A DNA stretch of 64,000 nucleotides. Source: Gnetum montanum. Its lineage: Eukaryota; Streptophyta; Gnetopsida; Gnetales; Gnetaceae. The stretch spans positions 167,583 to 231,582 of the forward strand of contig MNCI01000125.1 of NCBI GenBank assembly GCA_015680685.1. Reading direction: 5' to 3'. The position numbers were made by a program, and so were the translations under genes. Below are positions 45,811-55,845 of the stretch, piece after piece. The notes beneath the pieces are model-generated. The model saw only the letters and a program-made list of their open reading frames with translations. It had not been told where the DNA came from and made no database searches. Position 1 is the stretch's first letter, and the number at the start of each line of letters is the position of its first letter.

Positions 45811-48800
45811 TTGACTTCACATCTCTACATCATGTCACATTCTCAATTGGTCATCATGACTACCGCAAACACCACCGCTACAACCACCCAAGTCACCAAC
45901 ATCGTAGGCACCATGGTTGTCCAACAACCTGTGGTCCAACAGCCAGTGGTACAACCCACAGTGGGGCCCCGCCGGTCTCTTAGGTTGCAAGGGAGGAACC
46001 CATCGTCCAACATCATAACCCAAGATCAGTACAACTTCATATGCGTGAAAATACAAGCTGGCCCAGCTGTGGATCGAACCAAAATAGAAGTCAAGAGGCA
46101 GTATGAACTTTTCTACAGGGGAGGACAAGAGTTCATTCCTTCCCTGTATGATATCATCCCTATCCCAGAGCCTTACTCTAAGCTCATCACACAGCTCCTC
46201 CTGCAAAGGAGCCAGTCGCTAGATCAGCCTGCAGTAAACCCTCAACCAGAAGAGGAGGATGAGTTCGTCGTCCAATTTGAACATGAAGATTCCTACCATA
46301 CGCTTAGTCCACAAACCTATGTCAACCCCATGTTTCATCCAAGCACAAGGGAAATCACATCCCTCCAACCCCTTAGATTCACCCAAGCGCAAATACCTCT
46401 ACTAGAAACATCTGCACTTGTTCATGTTCCTCCTGCAACCGACCTGCAATTCAGTACACTCCCTCTCGTTATCATCCCCGCTGCAGCTGCAGGCCCATCC
46501 TCACAAGTACCACCCCCTCAAAATAACGTGGGAGCAACCTTCCCGTCCCAAGTGATCGAGATGCCACATGTGATACCGACATCTACTTCCACTCACTATA
46601 TTCCCCATATCCAAACGCACGAAGCCCCTTCCATCGCTGTAACCCAACAGGTTTAGGGGGTTCCTACACAAAACATGATTGGGCAATGGGCAGCGACGGG
46701 TGCTCAATCACATCAACCCCCTCACTACAACATGCCACCTCACACAATTCCACCATTCAATATCCCTCAAGGACAACCACAGCAAAAACAACCCCTTGCT
46801 CACAACATGCTGCCCCTAATACCACCCGCTATAAACATTCCACAAGTACAACCGCCAACTACACAGCTTTCAGCCTTCCAACCTACTATTCAACAATCTA
46901 ATCTGTACACAACACCACATCCCCAAGCTGCCACCTCACCTAGCACTCAAGACTGGGTAGATGCTAAAAAACTAATGTAGGAACTAACTGACGAGGTCAA
47001 ACATCTCAAAACAGCTGCCGATGAAGAGTTGAAGGTAGTAGACTTTTACCACAATGACCCCATCAGCTCTTCTGTTCCACCCCTAACCTTACCCAAAGGT
47101 GTATCATTGCCTACGCTAACTAAATATAATGGGGAGACGGACCCCAATACTCACTTTATAACATTTAGACTAGAATGTGCATTACTCCAGGCGTGGCCCC
47201 ATGCCATTTTGTGAGTGTTCCCTATGTCCCTCGCAGGGAGAGCACTTGATTGGTACCGGGCCTTGCCGAGAAATTCCATATTTTCCCTGGAAGAGTTGTT
47301 ACATCAATTCATGACTAGGTTCAAGTATAACTTGAAACCTGAAGCGACACTTGACAGCCTTATACAGGCTAAACAAGCACCTCTGGAACCCGTACAAAAA
47401 TTCATCCAGAGGTGGAGTGCTGCTCTCAATGAGCTACATGAGTCGATCCCCCAGACGTACCTCCTTACCATTCTAAAGGGGGCTGTTAATGACTTTTTCA
47501 AATCCAAGTTATATTATCTCAATGCACGTAACCTTAATCAAGCCTTTGTACAAATTAAAAATATAGAAGAGGTGGCTCAAAATAGCCACGATCCTGCGTA
47601 TTTAGCCTTCAAAAATCAACACAGTAAGAAAGATAAAGAAAAGGCTAAAGCAACTATAGCGGTAGTAGTGGAAACACAACAAGCAAATGTGGCACAACAA
47701 AATAAACCACCGGTGGCCCCTACTAATTATACTAAACTTACTCTCGCTACTACACCAAAATTGTCCTCATCACAGAGCCCAACACCAAACCGTACGAGAA
47801 ACTTTGAGAGGAAAGAACCCTCCCAATATACACCACTTCCTATGAAGGCATCCCAGCTATTCGACCAACTCCTCAAGGCTAGATTAATGAAACACAAATA
47901 GTTATCCCCTGCTACCATCTAGAGACATGATCGGTTCCGTCAATTGGTTCAGAACCCAAGCCTAGCAACGCTAGATGAGCCTCGAGTACCAAAAGGTTTT
48001 AGGATGGACCGCTTTTGCGACTATCACCAACGTAACGGGCATGGCACGGATTACTGTTTCACTCTGAAATAAGACATACAACGAATGATCGATGGGGGCC
48101 AAATCATTTTTGATGAGGCCAACCCGATCCAACCGCAGAACCAGGCTATGGGTGTGTATAAAGACCCTCTGAATACCAAAGAGGCTTTGTACGTTATCAA
48201 CACAATCTACCTAGATAATGAACCTGAAACGCCAAGCATTAACACCGTCTACTATGACTATGAACAACAAACACCTAACAAGCCATTTGTAGTACGTATT
48301 CCTCCCACTGCATCAACTTCAATGCCTCAATCATCATATGCCCCATAGCAGCCATATGTTGTCTGCATACCCCCTACCGTAGCGACTTGTAACACCCCGA
48401 CATAGGAAAAACCATACGTGGTGCATGTACCTCCTGCCGTCACTACCTCAAATCTACCAACCCCTCCTACTTGGCCTGCCCCTTTTGTAGTCCAAGTACC
48501 ACCCGTAGTCGCAACAACGGAGGTCCAAACTCCGCCTAAACTAACCCCATATGTTGTTAGGACACCTAAAAGTCCTAATGATTACCAATCCTCCACCTCG
48601 CAAACGCAAAGTAAACCTAGTCCTTATGTCATCAAGGTGCCTAGCCAGCCTTCTGCTCAATCACATCCAACTGTCCAACCACAATCCCACTCGACTCCAT
48701 ACGTAGTACGAATCCCAAAGCAACTCGAGGCTCTAAAACCAACTCCACCCTCATGCCACACACGAGAACGCTTAGCGGATAAGCTTATGTGTGAATGTTT

Positions 48801-49062
48801 GGAGAAGGAGCATCAACGGTTAGCTGTAGGACCACCTAAACCCACTCCACTAAATGCAGTACCTATGACACCACCTAACCATCAACCAAATGCAAGCTAT
48901 GAGGGTGAACCATCTAGAAAACATGATACATCTATATCAGCGGTTCCGAGCAAAAACGACAAACCAACAATGCACAAAATAAAACTGTTGGGCCCAATGG
49001 ACCAAGTCACCACTGTTAAACATGCGTCCAATAGTAGAGACTTACCAACAACCCTAACATAA
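45811..49062 (+). pseudogene. gag of element F (one frame, several in-frame stops)
   Basis: A single frame runs 3.2 kb from ATG at 45,811 (an alternative is 45,832) with stops at 46,654, 46,978, 47,212, 47,899, 47,920, 48,070, 48,346 and 48,403 but no frameshift. The N-terminal 400 codons are Pro/Gln/Thr-rich. The gag core (47,029-47,600) shows SLPTLTKYNGETDPNTHF, the start of the retrotransposon gag domain, and LDWYRALPRNSI. The nucleocapsid motif CDYHQRNGHGTDYC (48,016-48,057) is C-x2-H-x4-H-x4-C, typical of Tat. A Pro-rich linker with sevenfold repeats leads to protease. Gag builds the particle. Most stops are TAG. Confidence 0.88.
48283..48717 (+). repeat. Sevenfold P-[FY]-V-V-x-[IVT]-P protein repeat in the gag-protease linker of F
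   Basis: Seven copies of the motif, such as PFVVRIPP, PYVVHVPP, PFVVQVPP and PYVVRIPK, are spaced 45-75 bp apart in one frame. The segments between are Thr/Pro/Gln-rich and vary. It is a low-complexity spacer with a short hydrophobic strand in each unit. Confidence 0.85.
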
Positions 49063-49299
49063 GTCACACAAGCACTCAAACAAAAAAAACTTCATTAAGC
49101 TTATATGACTTGGTTTTAACATCTCAAACACATCGCGAAGCTTTGGTACGCATGCCAACGTCTATCCCAGTAAGCAAGGACTTGCCCCACACTAAACCTT
49201 CCATTCATGCGGTAATGTACTTGCCCCAAGGGTCAACTTCCAAACCATTAAGTTTCCACAATGATAACATCAAGTTGGATGAAAAAAAAGAGAAGTAAC

Positions 49300-50064
49300 A
49301 ACAGCCCCTATGTTCATAACAATACGTGTAAACCAATTCAAGATACATAGGGTCCATGTAGATGATGGAGCTGCCACAAACGTAGTACCATATCCCATCG
49401 TCGAACAACTGGGGCTTACAGAGCTAATCAGACCAACCATCACCACATGCCTGAAATCATTCAGCAGGTCGCGTGTGATAGTTAAGGGTACAATCAACTT
49501 AGACTTCATAGCAGGGGATCAATTCTCCACATCCGCCGACTTCATAGTAATCGATGAAATACCAAGATTCAACCTAATATTAGGAAGGCCCTAGTTAGCC
49601 CAACTGAAAGCAGTCTCATCCCCTATACACCAAGAGATTCACCTACCCTATGAAGGTGGTGAAATCATCATACACAGGGAGGCTACTACACCCATCATTT
49701 TATCATACATAGACACAGACCAAGGCTCAGAGGTTAAGCTCAAAGAGCCTAGACAAAATGACTTAAATGAACAACAACTAGTAAGCGATAATCCTTTAAA
49801 CACAGAAGAAGATCCACCCAAAATAGAAATACCTAGGCCTGACATTGTACATACACATCCTCACTTAGAAACAACAGCTAACACGAAACTCACAATAAAT
49901 ACCGAAACATCTGAAAACACTGATACGGGGACTATTCCATTAGACGTCCCTTGGGCTAAATTACCATTCAACATGATCAGCGAAGGGGACGCTGAATATA
50001 GAATCATACCCACTAACACATCGCCTAACGTCAAAATAAGACAAATCAAAAAACTACTAAGATA
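49300..50064 (+). pseudogene. Aspartic protease of element F
   Basis: The frame from about 49,295 shows VHVDDGAATNVVPY, with active-site D-D-G at 49,358-49,369 in place of D-T/S-G, then a strand-rich middle and FNLILGRP at 49,569-49,594. D-D-G occurs in Ogre-type proteases. A stop (TAG) follows at 49,593, after which an Asp/Glu/Thr-rich tail continues to 50,064. The gag frame changes before it, with a run of eight A (49,282-49,289) the likely place of slippage. The active-site aspartate is present. Confidence 0.83.
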
Positions 50065-50074
50065 ATAACAACAC

Positions 50075-50345
50075 AATCTGTCTGAAATGACGTTAAACTA
50101 TAACTAGTCCAAAATGACGTTAAACTATGACAAGTCCGGAATGACGTTAAACTATTATGTCTACAACGACATAAAACTAGCCATGATAAAAAATGGTCAG
50201 TCAACTGAGAAATCCACCCATGTCATTCGAAATGTCCCTTGTTTATGACTAGGACCTGAAATGGCCTTAAACTATGCATGTGGCCTGAAATGGCCTTAAA
50301 CTAGTGCAAATCTGGCCCGAAATGGCCTTAAACTAGATCACACAC
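50075..50345 (+). repeat. TTAAACT repeat array 1 of element F
   Basis: Units of about 25-30 bp such as 'tccgaaatgacgttaaacta' and later 'cctgaaatggccttaaacta' are repeated about eight times. It marks the end of protease and the start of the interval with the antisense gene. The same kind of unit recurs at 55,630 and 59,400. Confidence 0.85.
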
Positions 50346-50658
50346 TTATACTTTGTTTTCCTCTTTCGTTTAGCATTATACTCCGACTTATGATTACATC
50401 CATGCATTACTCTCAAAAAACAAAAAAAAAAAAAACAAACCAAAACATTTTACATTGTTGTGTCGTGTTTACAATTAAACTCAAAATCAACAAAAACAAC
50501 TTTTCATATATATACATGCAATGATGTACAATTACAAGAGTTAACTAGTTTTCACCCATCTGTTCAACATAACTTGAAATTTTCAATTTACAATTCTCGT
50601 ATAAATTTGAGTCAGAATAGTTTCACAATAAAACAAAATGATAAAAAACTAAAATAAA
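50346..50658. other. AT-rich spacer between array 1 and the antisense gene
   Basis: No gene was seen. A poly-A tract lies at 50,417-50,436. On the minus strand this is the 3' flank of the antisense gene and would contain its 3' UTR; I found no clear polyadenylation hexamer. Confidence 0.6.
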
Positions 50659-53600
50659 CTAAACATCTAAGATAGGAGGATCATCCCCTTTAGACCTGCT
50701 GGCATCATCGGCCCCAGCTACATTGGGGCTAGCTTCTTGGATATCATCATCGCCTTGATCCTGAAAATGCAAAAGAAACAATCAACATATTGACAAAGGA
50801 AGAAACTTTCAAATATTATTCAGCGAATCAATTTCATAATAACACAATGCTTATCATAGGGGATCCTCCTAAACCGAATTCTAGCCGGCGAAGGATTTCC
50901 TCTTCTGAGACAGTGGTCCAATCAATCCCATCAAGGCCTAGGTCAACATCTACTAAGGCCTTCCCCTTGTCAACAGCTGACCAAGTAGGATGCTTTAGAG
51001 GGAATTCACCCACAGACACCTCCCCAGAAGTGGTCATGATTACCCTTGTAGGAGACTCCATCTCAATAGTTATGTTTTGAGCAAAGGTATCAAAAGCAGA
51101 GCGTAGACCCAATCCCTCCACAAACATTTCAAGTTGACGCTTTTCAATGGATACTTCCTTTAATGATTTCTTGTAATGATGTTTGTGGTTCTTTTCATCC
51201 TGACCCCATTTGCGTACCTTGGAAGTGAAAGCTTTCCAATCTTGACACTTGAGGTTTAGTAGATCTATTTGGGCCTTACGCTCTGCTAGTCTCCGGGTTA
51301 GTGACGCGTGACGATTGAGCAGATTCCAATACCTGGTATACATGACCTCCGAAGTCCGCCAAGAGCGATCACCACTTAGTTTAGCAGAGGCAAACTCATA
51401 TTGAGCCTTGAGATCATCACGCTCAACTGACAACTCAGAGACTTCCTTTTCCTTTGCTTAAATCTGCAACCACAACTGTTCGATGGAATGCCTACAAGTC
51501 TAGAGCGACTTGGCGTTGTGAACAAGACCCTCCACCACCTCCTCATAAACAGGCCTTGGCACCTGCTCAACTTCTGGGGATAATGTGGGCAAACTCTCTA
51601 TGCTAATTGTCTCAAAAGGATCCCACCTCTGTTTGGCACCTATGCACACAAAAAGAACAAATGCTAAAACAACAAAAATAGGGTGTGAAACTCTAAAGCT
51701 GCAAATAATTCGAAACATTTATACCTCTCTCAGGGTGGGCTTCCTGAATTCGTTCAACAACTTCCTCAGCGATACCAGCCACAAAATCCATTTTACTTGG
51801 CATCTCTATCCAAGTAAATGGCCCACGAGTGCGAGACAGACTAACCTCTACGGTCCTTTCAGGGGGAACCATCTTCATGGGTAGGTCCAGCTGCATCGTC
51901 CTGGTTTCGCTGCCTTCGTCTGGAAGAGATGAAAACACAAAAGTAAAATACCATGGAAACAACAGCTAACAAAGCAACATAAAATAAAATAAAAGAAAAA
52001 ATACTGTGTTCTTTGTCCCCTTCTAGGGGATCGCCTAACTCTAGCTTTCCCTTAAGAAAGCTGTTGAACATTTCATCGACACCACCCTGGTCATCCACTA
52101 GCTTAGTTTCTGCGGTGTCTTCCCTCAACTCTTTTGTCCCTCCCACCTGATCTTTGCCCGTGTCTTCCTCCTCAGTATTTAGCTCTGTGTTAGCCTCCTC
52201 CTCTTCAGTGATAGTCTCTAATGCCTGCTTCCTCACTTCTCGAATCAAGTCTGAAGGCATTAGTGGCATGTAAGCGATCAAAGTAAAAATTACGAATAAG
52301 ACAAAAACGATAAAGCCACAAGTGTACTGATTCTACTTACCTTGGACAGGAATCTTGAATCGTATGTGCTTCACTCGTGGCTCGTTCACATTCGAGGCTT
52401 CCTCGGTTGAGCGTTTGCGCTTTGTTAGCTTCAACTTGGCCTTGCCAATGGTCTCTTTGATGACCCGTTCTGCTCTTTTCGCAGTGTAAGGCACGTCGTC
52501 TGACTCCAATCCCAAATTTTCACGTGTGTGGATTGAGGTACCAGATGACCCCCCTGTTGTGATAGATATGGACTCATCAATGCCCTCAGGAGCATCTTGG
52601 GACTCAACAATTTTAAATAAGTGGTTAATCCACTGACGGGATAGTTGACCACGATCCCGCAGAACATACTTGTTGTCCGCACAAACCACTAGAAACTCAG
52701 CTAAGCGGTGAAGATAACTGGCAAAGAATGCAAAGATAAAGTGAGACTGCGCCTCGACATTCGAGCGCAATCGCACTATCTCTTTGTGAAGGCCCAACAA
52801 AAATTGGGCCTAGTTATAACGCATTCTAGTTTCTAGGACAATTCGCATAATATGTACAGCTTCAACCCCAAGACTTCGCAACTAAGAAAGGGATTTAGGG
52901 AATACCCATGCCCTAAACAAGGGATATAGTTCCTTCACCTCCTCAACCTTTGATTTCCCCTACATAGGAAATCCCTTGGCACCCTTAGCAATGCCCAACC
53001 AGTCCTCTAATTCATGAACTGTATGGAGCCCTTTATGAGCCCTGTCTAGAACCACATTTATACCATCCGCCCGCACACCAAATAGGTTCGAAAAGAATTC
53101 AAGTGACAAATGGAAAACTATCTTAACACCCTTAATCCAGGTGCTGTAGTGAGAAACAGACTCATTGAAGGAATCCACGATCCCAATGATTTCTGTTATT
53201 GATACGTTAGGGTTCGGGGTCGTAAAGAGTTCCATGAGGCCGACATAGTCTAAACAACGAACGATGGATGGCGGGGCATGAGTGCGCAACCATTTTTGGG
53301 CCTTACTGACCTCCCCGAACTTCATAGACAGGGTAGTCTCCGTTCGTTTGCTCGTGACAGGGTCTCCACTAGGAGGGACATTAACTGTAAATACAATTCG
53401 AAATCATCATATCAGTATAACCCTCAGCAGTTGAACAAACACGTTAATACATCTAGAAAATACTATCACTTACCTTCAGTAGTGGACTTAGAGGTGCTAC
53501 CCAAGTCAGAGTCACGAGGAAAGATTGGTCCCTTAGGCAACCAATCCCCATGCAACCATCCACGAGCTTGGCACATTGCGAACACTCTAGAGAACCATTT

Positions 53601-55137
53601 GTGAAAGTGGACGATATCACCCTTCGTTTGAGCTAATACAGCTCCATGAAGGATGGGACCCACCATAAATGTCTCTAGAGTGATGTGAGCTAGAGCCAGC
53701 CCATCATCCTCAACGTATGTTCCATCTGGGTTGACTCGGGGCCTGCAAAAGAACGTTTGTCAAAATAGAAGCAAATGCCAAACAACATAAAAAATAGAAA
53801 CAACAAGCTTAAACGATCCTACCTATTCACCTGGTACACGGTGCCAAGAGGGTTCTGGAACAGCGTGTGCACACGTGTGGCTAAAAATAGGGTGTTATTG
53901 AGATAGTCCTGCCCTCGCGACAATTGGGCACACATGTGTGCTAATGGGCATGTAGACCTGGGCCTGCTAGAAGAACCGTCCTCATTTACAAGCGGCCCCT
54001 TATCGATGTCTTCCATGAAGACTGCGACACCCTTCGCGACTCCCAGCAGCATGGCCTCAAGCACACTCCATGCCACCAGTTCACTTAGGTGCGACTAGAT
54101 AACCACTTTGAACCTATCCAGCATGAAGGCCAGGAATTCACACGCCCCTTCTCTGAACTAGACCCCATTGTTGTCAACAGTTAGATCCGGGGTAGGTTCA
54201 TTAGCCTCAATGGGGCCAAACCATGTCAGTACCCCAACTAGCTCAACAACCAGAAGAAAAGGTTTAGTGTCCCTGCAAGCAACCAAAATTCCATCGTAAA
54301 TCAGCCATACATGAAAATGACACGAAAAAAAAAATTTCACATTGTAGGCCGACACTTAGAAAAATTACTAACTGTTTACACTCGACGTATACGCTGGGCG
54401 TACATGCTATCAAAACTGTTTACACTCGACGTATACGCTGGGCGTATACGCTATCAAAACTGTTTACGCTCGGTGTATACGCTGGGTGTATACACTATCA
54501 AAATTGTTTACGCTGCGAAAATAGTCCTCGTCATGAAAACAGGTCTACGCTATACACCGCTTGAAAAAGAACAAACTATTCACACGTAGCGTATATGCTG
54601 TGAAAATTTTCAGCATATATGCCATAAAACCCTTCAGTGTATATGCTGTGTAAATAGTTTACGCTGAACACTGTGTAAACAGTCTACGCTAGACGCCGTA
54701 AGCAAATAGTCAGCGTATACGCTGATAAAATCATCTACGCTTCATGCTAGAAATTTGTTTATGTTGTGCATTGATAAAAACTGATTACCCTACAAACCCT
54801 CTACACTGTGAACTTACGCTTAGCATTTAGAAATCCTCTACGCTATCTGTCTACGCTGATTATCTACGTTGGCCGTATACACCAAGGAAATTGTCTACAC
54901 TAACTGTATATGTTGGGCGTATATGTCAAAATCCTCTACGCTGACTGTCTACGCTAAGAAACTTGTACAGAAGAAAATAACCAACAAAGCCAGGATTAGA
55001 ACCTACATGTGTGACGATCTAGGCCACAATGGAATTCTCGGCCTGGGCAGACACTGTAGCAGGGCCTTACTCTCCTCCACGAAGGTTAGGTCAGGTTCCT
55101 TCCTCCCCTGGCCTTCCACTTCCTTGCCTTTTCCCAT
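50659..55137 (-). pseudogene. Antisense eight-exon gene inside pol of element F
   Basis: Exons (minus strand): 55,137-55,007; 54,272-53,823; 53,742-53,474; 53,384-52,341; 52,250-52,005; 51,919-51,725; 51,639-50,855; 50,760-50,659. Introns are GT-AG; introns 2-7 are 80-94 nt, with donors such as GTAAGT (53,473; 52,340) and acceptors such as TTTTGCAG (53,743). The last donor appears mutated (ATAAGC at 50,854; a weaker GTGTTA follows at 50,845). Phases match at every junction, giving about 1,073 codons starting MGKGKEVEGQ. Seven in-frame stops occur (54,158; 54,095; 52,960; 52,882; 52,810; 51,500 TAG; 51,458 TAA), with no frameshift. Visible parts are a globular N-terminal half, a basic KRKR cluster late in exon 4, an acidic exon 5, a coiled coil in exon 7 and an acidic tail in exon 8. 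The family was not recognised. Antisense ORFs are known in Tat elements, usually behind integrase. Confidence 0.85.
54273..55006 (-). repeat. Intron 1 of the antisense gene, filled with TACGCT repeats
   Basis: It includes a 44-bp tandem repeat with three units starting at 54,372, 54,416 and 54,460 ('ctgtttacactcgacgtata...'), followed by dispersed 'tacgctg' and 'gtatacgc' words to about 54,960. The donor on the minus strand is AT|GTAGGT at 55,006 and the acceptor TTGCAG ends at 54,273. Confidence 0.8.
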
Positions 55138-55139
55138 CT

Positions 55140-55423
55140 CGATGTCCTCTATGCTGGGATTGACAGGTTTACGCTTTGATCTTTACGCCTACGCTGAGCC
55201 TCTACACCGGAGTCTAAGTCTCTATGTCGATGCTTGAACCTCTACGCTCTACGTTTACGCTGAGGTTTAGTCATTTACGTCTACGCTCAGGGTTTGGGTT
55301 TTACGCTTACTCTCACGCTTACGCTTACGCCAGGGTTTAGTCACTTATGCTTATGCCTAGTCGTCTACGCTTACGCTCGAGATTATGCTGCAAATTCGAT
55401 GTAGTAACAAATGACGCCCCCCT
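55140..55423 (-). repeat. 5' UTR region of the antisense gene with TTACGCT repeats
   Basis: Between the start codon at 55,137 and the TATA box, the words 'tttacgct', 'cttacgct' and 'tctacgct' recur about twenty times (55,160-55,390). This is the same family as the LTR and leader repeats. Confidence 0.75.
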
Positions 55424-55434
55424 CCTTTATATAG
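55424..55434 (-). promoter_or_regulatory. TATA box upstream of the antisense gene
   Basis: On the minus strand it reads CTATATAAAGG, a strong plant TATA box, 287 bp before the start codon. It stands just outside the repeat-rich 5' UTR, with a GC-rich block behind it (55,435-55,460). It suggests an independent antisense promoter. Confidence 0.65.
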
Positions 55435-55439
55435 CGCTT

Positions 55440-55620
55440 CGTCGCTGCCGCTGCTGTCGCCTTCTAGTTTGCCTCTTTTTGCCTTTTTTTTACTTATTTT
55501 AACCAAAATTTGCTCAAAAAAATAAAAAAATAAATATATATATATATTTAATATAAAACAAAAATTACTACATCCTGGTTCCCCTATGAATCCAACTTCA
55601 CATGTTCACACCGAACATTC
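55440..55620. other. AT-rich spacer with (TA)n tract
   Basis: A tract 'atatatatatat' lies at 55,533-55,551 in an A-rich context. No gene was seen. Confidence 0.7.
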
Positions 55621-55624
55621 TAGC

Positions 55625-55830
55625 GCAAACATCACCCATGGCCCGGTATGGCCTTAAACTGCCATGACGACCCGATATGGACTTAAACTACCATGAAGGC
55701 CCGGTAAGGCCTTAAACTACCACCTGCAGATCACATCCGGCCCGGTAAGGCGCTAAACTGCCACCCACGGCTTGGTAAGGCCTTAAACTGCCATGCGTCC
55801 CGGTGTGATGATAAACCACCATCATGCACG
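55625..55830 (+). repeat. TTAAACT repeat array 2 of element F
   Basis: Units of about 28-33 bp such as 'cccggtatggccttaaactgccatg' are repeated about six times. The array lies between the antisense promoter and RT and mirrors array 1 at the other side of the antisense gene. Confidence 0.88.
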
Positions 55831-55845
55831 TGCACACAATTTAAG

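Noticed and set aside
45811-46656. Separate extra ORF upstream of gag, as in pea Ogre
   Set aside because: The frame is continuous with the gag core through in-frame stops, so it is simply the Pro/Gln-rich N-terminal part of gag in this copy.
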